A stretch of 64,000 nucleotides of DNA. It comes from CAZMZF01 sp964570765. Lineage in GTDB: Bacteria > Zixibacteria > MSB-5A5 > RBG-16-43-9. The position numbers and the translations under genes are program-made. The notes beneath the pieces are model-generated. The model searched no databases. It was not told where the DNA came from and saw nothing but the letters and a program-made list of their open reading frames with translations. Positions 1-8,210 of the stretch are shown here, one piece after another. Positions within the stretch are counted from its first letter, which is position 1, and each line of letters begins with the position of its first letter. The stretch covers positions 26,790 through 90,789 of the forward strand of contig CAZMZF010000009.1 of NCBI GenBank assembly GCA_964570765.1. The letters are read 5' to 3'.

Positions 1-580
1 GCTCGACCGAGAAATATTTCTCAAGCCACTCCAGATTGAACATCCTGAAGTACTTTCGGTAGCAAGGTTTATAGTTGATAATTTCGACCGTCTCTAACTG
101 CCGTTTCTTAATCTGAGCCTTGATCCGCTCAAACATCCCAGCACTATCCAGTGCGCTTTCAATTCGATCCAGTGCTGCCAGCAAATCAGTACCACTTGCA
201 TCCAGGAGTTCACAAGCAGCCCGTTTGATGTCGCTCCATAAAGGCATCAGTCTTATAACCAAATCTTTGCCTGAGGCTGACAATGCTAACAGGCGCTTGC
301 GGTCATCCTTTTTATCACGCCAGGAAATGATCAAGCCCGCTTTCTCCATAGCGCCTGCCACCTGGTTAACTGCCGGGTGAGTTACGTGGAGTTCACGGGC
401 TATCTCGGTAACTGCCAAAGGAGATTGCTCTGACAGAAGATAAAATACCGGAAACCAGCGTGGCTCGAAATCAAGCTTCTGTTCCCGGTAGATCCGGGAA
501 GCGTCTTTCATCAGTCTCTCGCTGAGTCGCTTAAGACGACTGGCAAGAGCCAGCGGTCCAAGCAGTCTGATCAAATCCAT
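1..580 (-). CDS. MarR-type regulator fused to GNAT acetyltransferase (C-terminus beyond window)
   Basis: Reading leftwards from an ATG at 578-580 the frame stays open to the window edge (193 codons). The N-terminal part has the winged-helix pattern of MarR regulators: EQSPLAVTEIARELHVTHPA, then GAMEKAGLI and the wing DKKDDRKRLLALS. After residue 150 it reads ETVEIINYKPCYRKYFRMFN and LEWLEKYF. This is the linker and start typical of bifunctional MarR-GNAT proteins, in which an acetyltransferase domain follows the DNA-binding domain; that domain is cut off here. A GGAG lies about 9 bases before the start. A perfect 12-bp palindrome in the upstream promoter suggests autoregulation. The MarR call is firm; the GNAT half is inferred from the first few residues. 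Confidence 0.8.
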   Translation of the reverse strand, partial: MDLIRLLGPLALASRLKRLSERLMKDASRIYREQKLDFEPRWFPVFYLLSEQSPLAVTEIARELHVTHPAVNQVAGAMEKAGLIISWRDKKDDRKRLLALSASGKDLVIRLMPLWSDIKRAACELLDASGTDLLAALDRIESALDSAGMFERIKAQIKKRQLETVEIINYKPCYRKYFRMFNLEWLEKYFSVE

Positions 581-624
581 ACGCTAAACTCCATCTTTAC
601 CAAACGATCAACCGACTTTTCGTA

Positions 625-652
625 CTTTATGTAAGTACTTACGCATTTTCAA
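625..652 (-). promoter_or_regulatory. promoter with embedded palindromic operator for the MarR-GNAT gene
   Basis: On the minus strand TTGAAA (647-652) and ATAAAG (625-630) are 16 bases apart. The spacer holds the perfect palindrome GTAAGTACTTAC (631-642). The site is about 50 bases upstream of the regulator's start codon. MarR proteins commonly bind such palindromes and repress their own promoter, so this is a candidate operator. The promoter match is moderate. Confidence 0.45.
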
Positions 653-898
653 GTGAAAAAGTTCCAAATATTTTGCAAATGCGAGAATCAAATTAATTGT
701 GGGCAGAATCGAACTCCTCTCGTTTTGAGCATACACTCTCTATGGAGCGTATAGCATACTTGACTTTATGGAACGTGCGACTTAATTGGTGAGCAGTGCT
801 TGCAATATTTTATTGTAATATATAATAAAAGGAGTCGATCCCGCTTCAGCAGGATAGCCCTCCAACTTAACCATGAGCTGCGAACTGCAAACTGCCCT
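653..898. other. intergenic region with a possible tRNA remnant
   Basis: No gene is visible between the promoter of the MarR gene and the end of pruA. On the minus strand, positions about 698-722 resemble the T-arm and acceptor end of a tRNA (GAGTTCGATTCTGCCC), but no complete cloverleaf can be built. Three period-7 units (875-895: GAGCTGC, GAACTGC, AAACTGC) abut the end of pruA and belong to the heptamer repeat class described elsewhere. Confidence 0.35.
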
Positions 899-2527
899 TT
901 ACGATTGTCTCATAAACGGATACTTGAAATCAGTCGGGGGTAAAAGGTTCTCTTTAATAGCTCGGGGTGAGGTCCAGCGAATCATATTGTGCAGTGCGCC
1001 GGCTTTATCATTTGTGCCTGAAGCCCTGGCACCGCCAAACGGCTGCTGACCAACTACTGCTCCGGTTGGTTTATCGTTGATATAGAAATTTCCAGCGGCA
1101 TTACGCAAAATAGTTTCAGCAATTTCTACCGCCTTCCGGTCAGTAGCAAACACGGCGCCGGTCAAGGCATAAGGTGAGGTCTGGTCGCAGAGATTTAAGA
1201 TCTTCTCGTAATTAGCATTTTCATAGACGTAAATAGTAATCACCGGACCGAAGATCTCCTCCTCCATCGTCTTGAACTTCGGATTGGTGGTTTCAATCAC
1301 AGTGGCATCAATAAAATATCCTCTGGAATCATCACAATTGCCACCTGCAATGATTTTGGCGTCAGAAGAACTCTTGGCATGGTTTATATACGATTTAATA
1401 GTGTCGAACGCGCTTTTGTCAATAACGGCGTTCATAAAGTTGGCGAAATCACAGGGGTCACCCATCTTGATCTCGCTTACCTGTTTTAACAAAATCTCCT
1501 TGATCTGGGGCCAGAGCGATTTTGGTATATAAGCTCTGGAAGCGGCTGAGCATTTTTGACCCTGATATTCAAAAGCACCACGGGTTATCGCAGTAGCTAC
1601 CTGAGCAGGATTAGCAGACTGGTGAACGAAAATAAAATCCTTTCCTCCGGTTTCACCCACGATGCGAGGATAGGTTTTGTACTTTGCGATATTCTCTCCT
1701 ATGGTTTTCCACATACCCTGAAACACAGAAGTTGAGCCAGTAAAATGGATTCCCGCCAAATTCTCGTTGTTTAAGACCACTTCGCTGATCTCCGAGGAGT
1801 TGCCCGTAACAAAGTTAATCACACCGGCTGGCAGCCCTGCTTCCATTAATATTTTCATAATGAAATGCGAGGTGTATAGCACACTCCTGGCCGGCTTCCA
1901 GACCGCAACGTTCCCCCACATCGCCGGCGCTGTCGGAAGGTTACCATTGATCGACACAAAATTGAATGGGGTGACCGCAAAGATAAATCCTTCTAAAGGT
2001 CGATAATCAAGACGGTTCCAGATTAAAGGATCCGGATTGATTGGCTGGATATCGAAGATTATTTGCATATAATAGGCATTAAACCTGAAGAAATCTGCCA
2101 GCTCACATACAGCATCTATCTCCGCCTGGAAAGGATTCTTGGAGTGAGCCAGCATAGTAGCAGCATTCATAATGTAACGGTAAGGTCCAGCTAATAAATC
2201 AGCCGCTTTTAAAAAGATAGCCACCCTTTGCTCCACTGGCAGTACTGCCCAGCTCTTCTGGGCTTTAAGTGCGGAATCGATTGCCAGTTGTATCTCTTTT
2301 TTACTGCTGTGATAAGCATAACCAAGAATCAGATTATGATCATGGGGTGCGGTGATTTTGACCTTCTTATCAGTGCGGACCTCTTTGCCGTCAATTACCA
2401 GAGGGACTTCGATCTGCTTTGATTTTAACTCATTTAAAGCCGTTTTCAGTTTATCCCGCTCAGGTGAGCCCGGAGCGTAACTATAGACTGGCTCGTTGAG
2501 AGGCTGGGGTATACGATAACTACACAT
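899..2527 (-). CDS. pruA: L-glutamate gamma-semialdehyde (1-pyrroline-5-carboxylate) dehydrogenase
   Basis: The 542-residue protein is a full-length aldehyde dehydrogenase of the P5C-dehydrogenase type. It oxidises glutamate gamma-semialdehyde to glutamate with NAD+, the second step of proline breakdown, in the cytoplasm. Visible motifs are VTPFNFVSINGNLPTAPA, the GETGGKDFIFVH loop with the general-base glutamate, and GQKCSAASRAYIP with the catalytic cysteine. The C-terminal part has EEIFGPV and FGGARASGTNDKAGA. The extended N-terminus and overall length match the eukaryotic ALDH4A1-like stand-alone enzymes rather than bifunctional PutA. No proline dehydrogenase gene lies in the window. The first 92 codons with the ribosome-binding site are exactly duplicated at 5726-6031. 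Confidence 0.95.
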   Translation of the reverse strand: MCSYRIPQPLNEPVYSYAPGSPERDKLKTALNELKSKQIEVPLVIDGKEVRTDKKVKITAPHDHNLILGYAYHSSKKEIQLAIDSALKAQKSWAVLPVEQRVAIFLKAADLLAGPYRYIMNAATMLAHSKNPFQAEIDAVCELADFFRFNAYYMQIIFDIQPINPDPLIWNRLDYRPLEGFIFAVTPFNFVSINGNLPTAPAMWGNVAVWKPARSVLYTSHFIMKILMEAGLPAGVINFVTGNSSEISEVVLNNENLAGIHFTGSTSVFQGMWKTIGENIAKYKTYPRIVGETGGKDFIFVHQSANPAQVATAITRGAFEYQGQKCSAASRAYIPKSLWPQIKEILLKQVSEIKMGDPCDFANFMNAVIDKSAFDTIKSYINHAKSSSDAKIIAGGNCDDSRGYFIDATVIETTNPKFKTMEEEIFGPVITIYVYENANYEKILNLCDQTSPYALTGAVFATDRKAVEIAETILRNAAGNFYINDKPTGAVVGQQPFGGARASGTNDKAGALHNMIRWTSPRAIKENLLPPTDFKYPFMRQS

Positions 2528-2554
2528 TTTATCCTCCAGATTTATTTAGGTTTA
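2249..2554. repeat. direct repeat copy 1 (5' end of intact pruA)
   Basis: These 306 bases are identical, by my line-by-line comparison, to 5726-6031 in the same orientation, at a constant offset of 3477. The repeat covers the pruA start codon, ribosome-binding site and about 92 codons. One mismatch (2248/5725) precedes four further matching bases, and similarity then stops. Upstream of 2554 the two copies diverge. Confidence 0.9.
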
Positions 2555-3091
2555 GTTAATTTTGCTTCCTTATGTTTTTCAACTAAATCATCTGTAATCT
2601 CTTGCTTAGGGTTGCAATATAATAAATACTTTTACACCTCTACAAGTTTAAATAATATACGATATAAAATTTTGATAATAAGAAAAAACTGATAAGAAGA
2701 GGTCTTCGAATCATAAAGGAAGGTTTCTTTGATCCGAAACTGAAGGGAGTCGACTGTAGAGAAATTTCAGATAGCGTCAGGAGCTAAGGACTCAAGAACT
2801 ATGAGCTATACAAGACGTCTAAGGATAATTGAAAGCCTATGATATTATAAAATTCAGTTAGATAGTAACATTTCTGGGTGATTATAATGAAAATCAAAAA
2901 AGTCAAGGGGGATTTTTTTTAACCATCCAAAATAATTTGTGATAATTAAATTCTGTAAGCTATTCATTTGTATTAAGTTAAACGATCCGCCAGTTATTTT
3001 TAGAATTTACCTTGGCAACTTTTTTAAAAATATTATTTTCGTGTCGAAATGACCAGGTATATTTACATCTTTTACCTTAAAGGAGGGAAAG
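2528..3091. other. AT-rich intergenic region, divergent promoters
   Basis: The region separates pruA from the divergent envelope genes. A weak sigma70-like match for pruA on the minus strand is TTGTAG (2640-2645), an 18-base spacer and TATATT (2616-2621). Two heptamer units (GAACTAT, GAGCTAT) lie at 2796-2809. AAAGGAGGG at about 3079-3087 is the ribosome-binding site of the next gene. I see no RNA gene or further reading frame. Confidence 0.4.
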
Positions 3092-4102
3092 ATGAAGAGT
3101 AGAATAATCTTCGGACTTTTGTTGGTTGTTTTGTATCTATGTAGCATGATTCCAAATACTAAAGCCGAGACTTGGTCGCGAGTCAAAGTCATCACACTGA
3201 CTGGATGGGAATACGATAATATGACGGTAGAGACTATTCCTAACGAGTCGTACATTGTAATCATTAATCCAGACGGAGCTACCAAGAAGATGTCTCGGTC
3301 GAATATCAGCATTATTCTCGATGAGAACGGGAAAGATATAACCTCTATAGTATTGGTAAATCCTACTAGCGTAAAAACTGCACCAGATGATACAACAGCC
3401 GTATCTGAGCCAACGCCAAATAGTCGTGCCTCTACAGAGATACCTAGTATGAGGCCAAATGAGGACTACCGTACAATGCGTCAACGTTCACCTAGCCTTA
3501 TTTACGGCCCACGGCATCGGTTTGCCATCTCGGGAGGAGGTGGATATGGCCTGACGGCAGGCGAATGGTTTGAAGGGCTAAATAATGGTCTATCGTTTAA
3601 CACGTGTGGCCGTTTATTGGTGTCAGATAACATCTTCATTGGTCTCAGTTATCGGTATCAGTCGCTTGGCGTAGACAGTGAATTAGAAGGTTCGTACATT
3701 ATATACGACGGATATGGAAACCCAGTCGCTATCGTATCGGTTGACTTTGACGTTTATTTGAACGAAATATACGGTCTGATTGGCTTCATGACGAACCCCA
3801 GTACTTACACGAAACCCTTTGCATTTTTTGAGGTCGGATTTGGTGGAATAGATCATAATATCAAGGCAACTGCAAGCGATGGCAGCAATGTTGCCTCTGC
3901 TAGTACGGATGAGACTAAGTTTGGAATGCTTATGACCGTAGGTGGAGTTTTCCCTTTTAATAATACGATTGGACTCTGCCTGGAGGGTAACATGAGGATT
4001 ACCGGAGAGGGAAATTCCTATTCTTACAACTATTACCAACAGGGCAGTACCGGTGTCTTATTCGGAGCTGGGATAAGCCTAGTAATAATGGTTGGTAAGT
4101 AG
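3092..4102 (+). CDS. secreted protein with predicted outer-membrane beta-barrel domain
   Basis: I do not recognise this 336-residue protein as a named family. An N-terminal signal peptide (hydrophobic core IIFGLLLVVLYLC, cleavage near TKA-ET) directs it out of the cytoplasm. Residues about 27-130 form a polar domain that may be a short beta-rich fold followed by a linker rich in Thr, Pro and Ser. From about residue 145 to the end, glycine-rich strands with alternating aromatics (FAISGGGGYGLTAG, IFIGLSYRYQSLG) and a strand-like C-terminus suggest an eight-stranded beta-barrel of the OmpW/opacity-protein type. A strong AAAGGAGGG precedes the ATG. The two following genes are in the same direction, 38 and 3 bases apart, so the three are probably one operon for envelope proteins. 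Confidence 0.75.
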   Translation: MKSRIIFGLLLVVLYLCSMIPNTKAETWSRVKVITLTGWEYDNMTVETIPNESYIVIINPDGATKKMSRSNISIILDENGKDITSIVLVNPTSVKTAPDDTTAVSEPTPNSRASTEIPSMRPNEDYRTMRQRSPSLIYGPRHRFAISGGGGYGLTAGEWFEGLNNGLSFNTCGRLLVSDNIFIGLSYRYQSLGVDSELEGSYIIYDGYGNPVAIVSVDFDVYLNEIYGLIGFMTNPSTYTKPFAFFEVGFGGIDHNIKATASDGSNVASASTDETKFGMLMTVGGVFPFNNTIGLCLEGNMRITGEGNSYSYNYYQQGSTGVLFGAGISLVIMVGK

Positions 4103-4140
4103 GATGCTTTGCTAAACCATCCAATGAGAATGAGGACAGT

Positions 4141-4824
4141 ATGCGTTTTCGACTACAGATAAGTGTTTTGTTTCTTTTAGTCTCTGTAGTATTGTTTTCC
4201 AATTGTGCAACTACTTCTGGTCCTGTATTGATTGGGTCGCTCGGAGATACAACGTTCAACCAGTTAGCAGCAAAGGGTGAAGTGCTATTCCTGCTACCTC
4301 CTCATATGACCTTTGAGGATGTTGCAACTGAAACGCCTCTGCCACCCGATTCACAAGGTGGAGATCAAGTGCAAGCGGTTATGATGTCGACGGTTTTTGA
4401 GGGGCTTCAAGTATCTGGATTCCGCGTCTTGACTCTGGACAGTGTTGAGACTAATGCTCAACCTTCCACCGATAACATCATTCAAAGGCTTAACGAAGAA
4501 TGTCGTGTTCTTACTTCCGTCACTAAAAACAAGAGTGCACTTTTACCGCTGTTAAGTCAGCTTGCTGAGATCACTGGTGCTAGTGTCGCCTGCGTTCATA
4601 CCGTTAGAGCAAAGATCGGGACCGGAGCCATGTATGATCCTATCTTTTCGGGGGCAATGAGGCAGGGAACTAGTTCTTCAACTATAAATGTAGTTCTTGT
4701 ATCCTTGAAAAATGGTGATATCGTATGGAGTAACGAATCATTTGTTAGGCATAAACCTACGAGCAACGAGTTTAAAAAAGCAGTCAAAATGTTGTTCGAA
4801 ACTTCAAAAAAAAGGAGGAATTGA
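4141..4824 (+). CDS. putative lipoprotein of unknown function
   Basis: The 227-residue product starts with a lipoprotein signal peptide (VLFLLVSVVLFSNC). The lipobox cysteine at about residue 22 would be lipidated and anchor the protein to a membrane. The mature part contains a GEVLFLLPPHMTFEDVA stretch. It also has a region with the alternating pattern of small periplasmic alpha/beta domains, ending in NVVLVSLKNGDIVWSNES, a pattern also seen at the end of the next protein (LLINKQTGSMLWKD). The two may therefore share a fold such as that of CsgG/GNA1162-type lipoproteins; this is inference. GAGGA lies before the ATG. No enzymatic motif is visible. Confidence 0.75.
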   Translation: MRFRLQISVLFLLVSVVLFSNCATTSGPVLIGSLGDTTFNQLAAKGEVLFLLPPHMTFEDVATETPLPPDSQGGDQVQAVMMSTVFEGLQVSGFRVLTLDSVETNAQPSTDNIIQRLNEECRVLTSVTKNKSALLPLLSQLAEITGASVACVHTVRAKIGTGAMYDPIFSGAMRQGTSSSTINVVLVSLKNGDIVWSNESFVRHKPTSNEFKKAVKMLFETSKKRRN

Positions 4825-4827
4825 CAG

Positions 4828-5433
4828 GTGAGAAAGCATAGTGCACTACTATGTGCAAGTCTGATTGGGCTGGTTGTAATCTATTTACTAACAAGTTGTG
4901 CTGGACAGCCAAAGCCACCAATTTACGCTGATCCTGATCTCAACAACATACAGTTTGAGACAGTAACACTTCTACCAATTGTAGACCGGAGAGTGGACAA
5001 ATCCTATGAACTTGATCTTGAGAGTAATATAGGTAAACGAGTTGAAAAGAATATTAAGAAAAAAGGTTATTCAGTAATTAGGCAAACCACCTTCTCTGAT
5101 ACACTTCAAGTCACCAATGAAAAGATTGCTGAAATGGAGCCTTATGAGTTAAAGGCGCTTGGAGGTGAGAAAACTGATTATATGCTGATAGTCTATCTCG
5201 ATGATGCTTTGGGTAAAACGGGCTTCGGATACACCTTCAAGATTGAAGCCACAGCACTCCTGATTAACAAGCAGACAGGATCAATGCTTTGGAAAGATAA
5301 AGGGATAGGCTCACATGGACAGGCAGGACTATTTGGAGCTCTGATGTCAGCAGGAACTAAAGCTGAGGCCATGGATCAATGCGTCAAAAAAATGCTCTCA
5401 AGTTTCCCCAAAATCCAGAGAAAAAGGAAGTAG
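4828..5433 (+). CDS. putative lipoprotein of unknown function
   Basis: The 201-residue protein has a lipoprotein signal (IGLVVIYLLTSC, lipobox LTSC). Its mature domain includes FETVTLLPIVDRRVDKSYEL, GKRVEKNIKKKGY, DYMLIVYLDDALGKTG and LLINKQTGSMLWKDKG. That layout recalls small periplasmic lipoproteins of the DUF799/GNA1162 or DUF4136 kind, though I cannot assign it. The start is GTG at 4828, chosen because AAAGGAGGAA sits at a proper distance and the upstream gene stops 3 bases earlier, which indicates translational coupling. The gene closes the three-gene envelope operon. Confidence 0.75.
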   Translation: MRKHSALLCASLIGLVVIYLLTSCAGQPKPPIYADPDLNNIQFETVTLLPIVDRRVDKSYELDLESNIGKRVEKNIKKKGYSVIRQTTFSDTLQVTNEKIAEMEPYELKALGGEKTDYMLIVYLDDALGKTGFGYTFKIEATALLINKQTGSMLWKDKGIGSHGQAGLFGALMSAGTKAEAMDQCVKKMLSSFPKIQRKRK

Positions 5434-5725
5434 AAATCTGCAGGTGTCTGTAAAAACCATTCGTTCATAAACTGCCATCTCATTCAGGGTTCTAAACAGG
5501 GTCATGACTGTCAAGGAATGTAGTTAATCCCCAACACAAATGGGAACCGAATCACTCCTTGAATAATTATCGATGAGGGATTTTAACCCGATGCAAAAAG
5601 AAGCAATGAAAAGCATGAAAGAGATTTGCTATTGAAATTGGATATTGGCTTCGAGTTCTAACCGATACAGACTATTCTTTTGTCAAATGTACAGGGAACC
5701 TCTCCTACGAAGCAGGCAACACTGA
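5434..5725. other. intergenic region at the edge of the pruA duplication
   Basis: No gene, tRNA or clear terminator is visible. The right end (5705-5725) is the junction at which unrelated sequence is fused to the duplicated pruA segment, adding a short foreign tail to the truncated frame. Confidence 0.4.
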
Positions 5726-6004
5726 CCAGCTCTTCTGGGCTTTAAGTGCGGAATCGATTGCCAGTTGTATCTCTTTTTTACTGCTGTGATAAGCATAACC
5801 AAGAATCAGATTATGATCATGGGGTGCGGTGATTTTGACCTTCTTATCAGTGCGGACCTCTTTGCCGTCAATTACCAGAGGGACTTCGATCTGCTTTGAT
5901 TTTAACTCATTTAAAGCCGTTTTCAGTTTATCCCGCTCAGGTGAGCCCGGAGCGTAACTATAGACTGGCTCGTTGAGAGGCTGGGGTATACGATAACTAC
6001 ACAT
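5705..6004 (-). pseudogene. pruA: truncated duplicate of pruA (5' fragment)
   Basis: This 99-codon frame starts with the same start codon and ribosome-binding site as intact pruA. It matches that protein through SALKAQKSW, with one A-to-S change just after, and then ends in a foreign tail and stop. It lacks the whole catalytic and most of the NAD-binding region, so it cannot be a working dehydrogenase. It points the same way as pruA and is separated from it by the three-gene envelope operon. The near-perfect identity indicates a recent duplication, gene conversion or insertion event. Confidence 0.9.
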
Positions 6005-6031
6005 TTTATCCTCCAGATTTATTTAGGTTTA
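5726..6031. repeat. direct repeat copy 2 (displaced pruA 5' end)
   Basis: This is the partner of 2249-2554, identical over 306 bases. Its flank beyond 6031 differs from the flank of copy 1, although both carry a similar ATATACG..ATAAAA string (around 2655 and 6089). One of the two could therefore retain the ancestral promoter. Confidence 0.9.
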
Positions 6032-6770
6032 ATAAACTTGATTTCCTGATAAAAGCTGCCATATTACATACTCCAAATAATATTAACAATATACGGCATA
6101 AAAGCAAAGATATTATCAGAAAAATAAAATCGAACCAGCTAATACATGAGTTTACCTGTGAAGATTTCCCGATGCTCCTTGGTGGGGAAAAGTTAGTATT
6201 CAGCTTCAAAGAGGACAGATATCTGCAAAATTCAAAAATTATATCTTTCAACTATCAACTATGAACCGTGAACTATTAACTGTCTTAATTTGGCGGAAAC
6301 CGATGAAATTTGATTTACTGTTTGAAAGAATTGTGACACCTGAAATGATTGAATAGCCTCATAGAGCAGGTGTCCTGAGCATCTGACAAAGGAATAGTGT
6401 TAAAAAACAGAGCTCTTGACCTACTGCCTAAAACTCACCCCCTTAATCCCCCTCTCTTATTAAGTCGAAGATCCCGCCCTTCAACTGACTCAGGGTGGTG
6501 ACAGTTTGATTTCTCTCACTGTCCCTGAGCACAGTCGAAGGGAGCGAAGTAGAACCACTGAAAGTGGGGAGAGGGGGCATAGGGGTGAGTTCAAAACCTG
6601 TAATAGTGTCACGAACACAGGGCTCCTGGTTTACTGTTGCTTAGGCTGGTTTTTGTTGCGTATTATCAAAGTGACAGGTTTCTCGGATTGTGCAATGATG
6701 TGCTTCGGGATCACCAGGGTAAGTTTTGCATCGGGGATTTCTGTCACCCGGCACTGCGAAGGGACAAAAA
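6032..6770. other. repeat-rich intergenic region
   Basis: No convincing gene lies here. Contents are five period-7 units (6249-6283: CAACTAT, CAACTAT, GAACCGT, GAACTAT, TAACTGT), a degenerate paired-hairpin element (about 6361-6424), an inverted-repeat element (6432-6591), and two short stretches (6519-6544 and 6742-6768). These last two resemble the widespread intergenic repeat of the TGTCACCCTGAGC...GTCGAAGGG type. Confidence 0.5.
6432..6591. repeat. 160-bp element with imperfect terminal inverted repeats
   Basis: The left arm (6432-6456) reads AACTCACCCC, six other bases, then CCCCCTCTC. The right arm (about 6569-6591) is its reverse complement apart from the central bases. The arms enclose about 110 bases without a reading frame. 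The layout resembles a miniature inverted-repeat element, but no target duplication was identified. Confidence 0.4.
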
Positions 6771-7616
6771 TTGACAGCTCCTATCTCGGCCTTTATACTG
6801 ACAGCGCTCATAGGATTATTCCTGTTTTTTGCTTTGAGCAAAAGGCAATTTCGTAATTACCGGCGTAAACGACTTAAAAGCAAACCATTTCCGCCTGAAT
6901 GGGAAGGCATCCTGAATCGGAATGTTGTTCTTTATCGTTATCTTCCCGACTCGCTAAAGAAAGATCTGCAAGGTCATATTCAAATCTTTTTGGGTGAAAA
7001 AATTTTTGAGGGATGTGGTGGGCTGGAAATAACCGACGAGATAAGGGTTACTATTGCAGCGCAGGCGTGTATCTTGTTGTTGAATCGGAAAACCACCTAC
7101 TATCCCACCCTTTACACCATTCTGGTATATCCCGGTGCTTATGTGGCTAAAAAAACCACAGTTGTCGGTATGCAGCACTTTGAGGAGATGACTGTTCGTG
7201 CCGGTGAATCCTGGAGCAGGGGGGAGGTTGTTCTGGCCTGGGATAATGTGAGGCAAGAGGCAATAGATCTTGCCGAGGGGCATAATGTGGTACTGCATGA
7301 ATTTGCTCACCAGCTGGATCAAGAGGATGGAAGGTCTGACGGAGCCCCCATACTGGGGAAGCAAACCAGCTATAAGACCTGGGCTCGGGTCTTGAGTAAG
7401 GAATATCAAAATCTAAGGCGAAAAACTCTGTCCGGCAGGCCTGATATTATGGATGCTTACGGAGCAACAAACCCGGCTGAGTTTTTTGCAGTCGCCACCG
7501 AAACTTTCTTTGAAAGACCAAAACAAATGAAACTCACCCACCCTGAACTCTATGAAGAACTGGAAAGTTACTATGGGATGGATCCATTGAAGTGGTTCGA
7601 GAATATTGATCATTAG
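6771..7616 (+). CDS. MtfA-type zinc metallopeptidase, membrane-anchored
   Basis: The protein belongs to the MtfA (Mlc titration factor A, DUF980) peptidase family. The zinc motif HEFAH lies in VVLHEFAHQLDQEDG at residues 176-180 of the frame as started here, and the conserved block GGLEITDEIRVTIAAQACIL precedes it. Family members are zinc-dependent peptidases; in enterobacteria MtfA also binds the repressor Mlc. A hydrophobic segment (AFILTALIGLFLFFAL) at the N-terminus should anchor it in the inner membrane. The frame can be read from a TTG at 6726. I prefer the TTG at 6771 because 6742-6768 looks like a dispersed intergenic repeat and AAGGGAC precedes 6771. The start is uncertain; the family is clear. 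Confidence 0.88.
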   Translation: MTAPISAFILTALIGLFLFFALSKRQFRNYRRKRLKSKPFPPEWEGILNRNVVLYRYLPDSLKKDLQGHIQIFLGEKIFEGCGGLEITDEIRVTIAAQACILLLNRKTTYYPTLYTILVYPGAYVAKKTTVVGMQHFEEMTVRAGESWSRGEVVLAWDNVRQEAIDLAEGHNVVLHEFAHQLDQEDGRSDGAPILGKQTSYKTWARVLSKEYQNLRRKTLSGRPDIMDAYGATNPAEFFAVATETFFERPKQMKLTHPELYEELESYYGMDPLKWFENIDH

Positions 7617-7626
7617 ATGATGGATG

Positions 7627-7682
7627 GTAGGTCAGACATTCTTGTCTGACAATCACAGAACAGACAGAAATGTCTGTTCTAC
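7627..7682. repeat. paired-hairpin element
   Basis: The element begins GTAG and ends CTAC. It holds two perfect 8-bp hairpins: GTCAGACA/TGTCTGAC (7631-7650) and AACAGACA/TGTCTGTT (7659-7678). It begins ten bases after the MtfA-type gene and could stabilise or end its transcript. It shares its architecture, not its whole sequence, with other elements in the window. Confidence 0.75.
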
Positions 7683-7692
7683 CGATTCCCTC

Positions 7693-7758
7693 GTAGCTCA
7701 GGTGCCCTGTGCACCTGATAAATGAATAGTACCAGGAGCATGGGGCGCTTGACATACC
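7693..7758. repeat. paired-hairpin element, CAGGTGC subfamily
   Basis: The element starts GTAG and contains the hairpin TCAGGTGC-CCTGT-GCACCTGA (7698-7718). An AAATGAATAGT linker and a second half AGGAGCATGGGGCGCTTGAC follow. It aligns with 6361-6424 and with the reverse complement of 15002-15065, so these are diverged copies of one element. Confidence 0.65.
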
Positions 7759-7943
7759 GCCTGTCCTACTGGCTGGACTTACTGACCTTACTGGTGATTG
7801 TTTTAAATTTTTTCAACCATCCTGCGGGCACGAATTCTGTGCATGCATCATATATACATCTCCCATAAACGGTGGAGCTATCCTTTTCACCATTAAAGTT
7901 ATGGTTCGAAGCTCACCATAAAAGAATTGCCTAGATTAGTGCT

Positions 7944-8025
7944 CTGTAACGACGTCTTAAGCATAACCGACGGCATGTTTTTTCGCCGCGCCGGTTGAAG
8001 CGTCCGGTTGATGCGCTGGTTGGTC
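7944..8025 (-). other. attC-like recombination site
   Basis: Read on the minus strand, the left arm GCATCAACCGGACG can pair with GCATAACCGACG read in complement, leaving two extrahelical bases (C and G). That is the hallmark of folded attC sites. The outer boxes are degenerate (GACCAAC at 8019-8025 and GTTACAG at 7944-7950). It lies downstream of the small membrane-protein gene. The arm sequences are like those I remember from chromosomal integron cassettes. Confidence 0.6.
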
Positions 8026-8210
8026 GCTTTGCAACCATCTATATGGTACTCTATTGATATGTTTATTTAGCGGACGCTAAATATTTCTCGTGTTCGTTAT
8101 TTCCTATATCACTTCCACCCCCCTTACTTTCAGAATATTCTCAAACTATATTTTTGTTTACTTTGGGCAGCTTCAATAACTCTTTACGATTTATTCTCAT
8201 CTTACTTTTT

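Noticed and set aside
120..380. Plus-strand frame opposite the MarR-GNAT gene
   Set aside because: It is antisense to a clear helix-turn-helix coding sequence and has no features of its own.
698..765. tRNA-like sequence on the minus strand
   Set aside because: Only a T-arm-like string and an acceptor-like end are present; D-arm and anticodon arm cannot be built, so it is not listed as a tRNA gene.
6006..6251. 81-codon minus-strand frame upstream of the pruA fragment
   Set aside because: No ribosome-binding site or recognisable domain; it runs through the duplication flank and AT-rich DNA.
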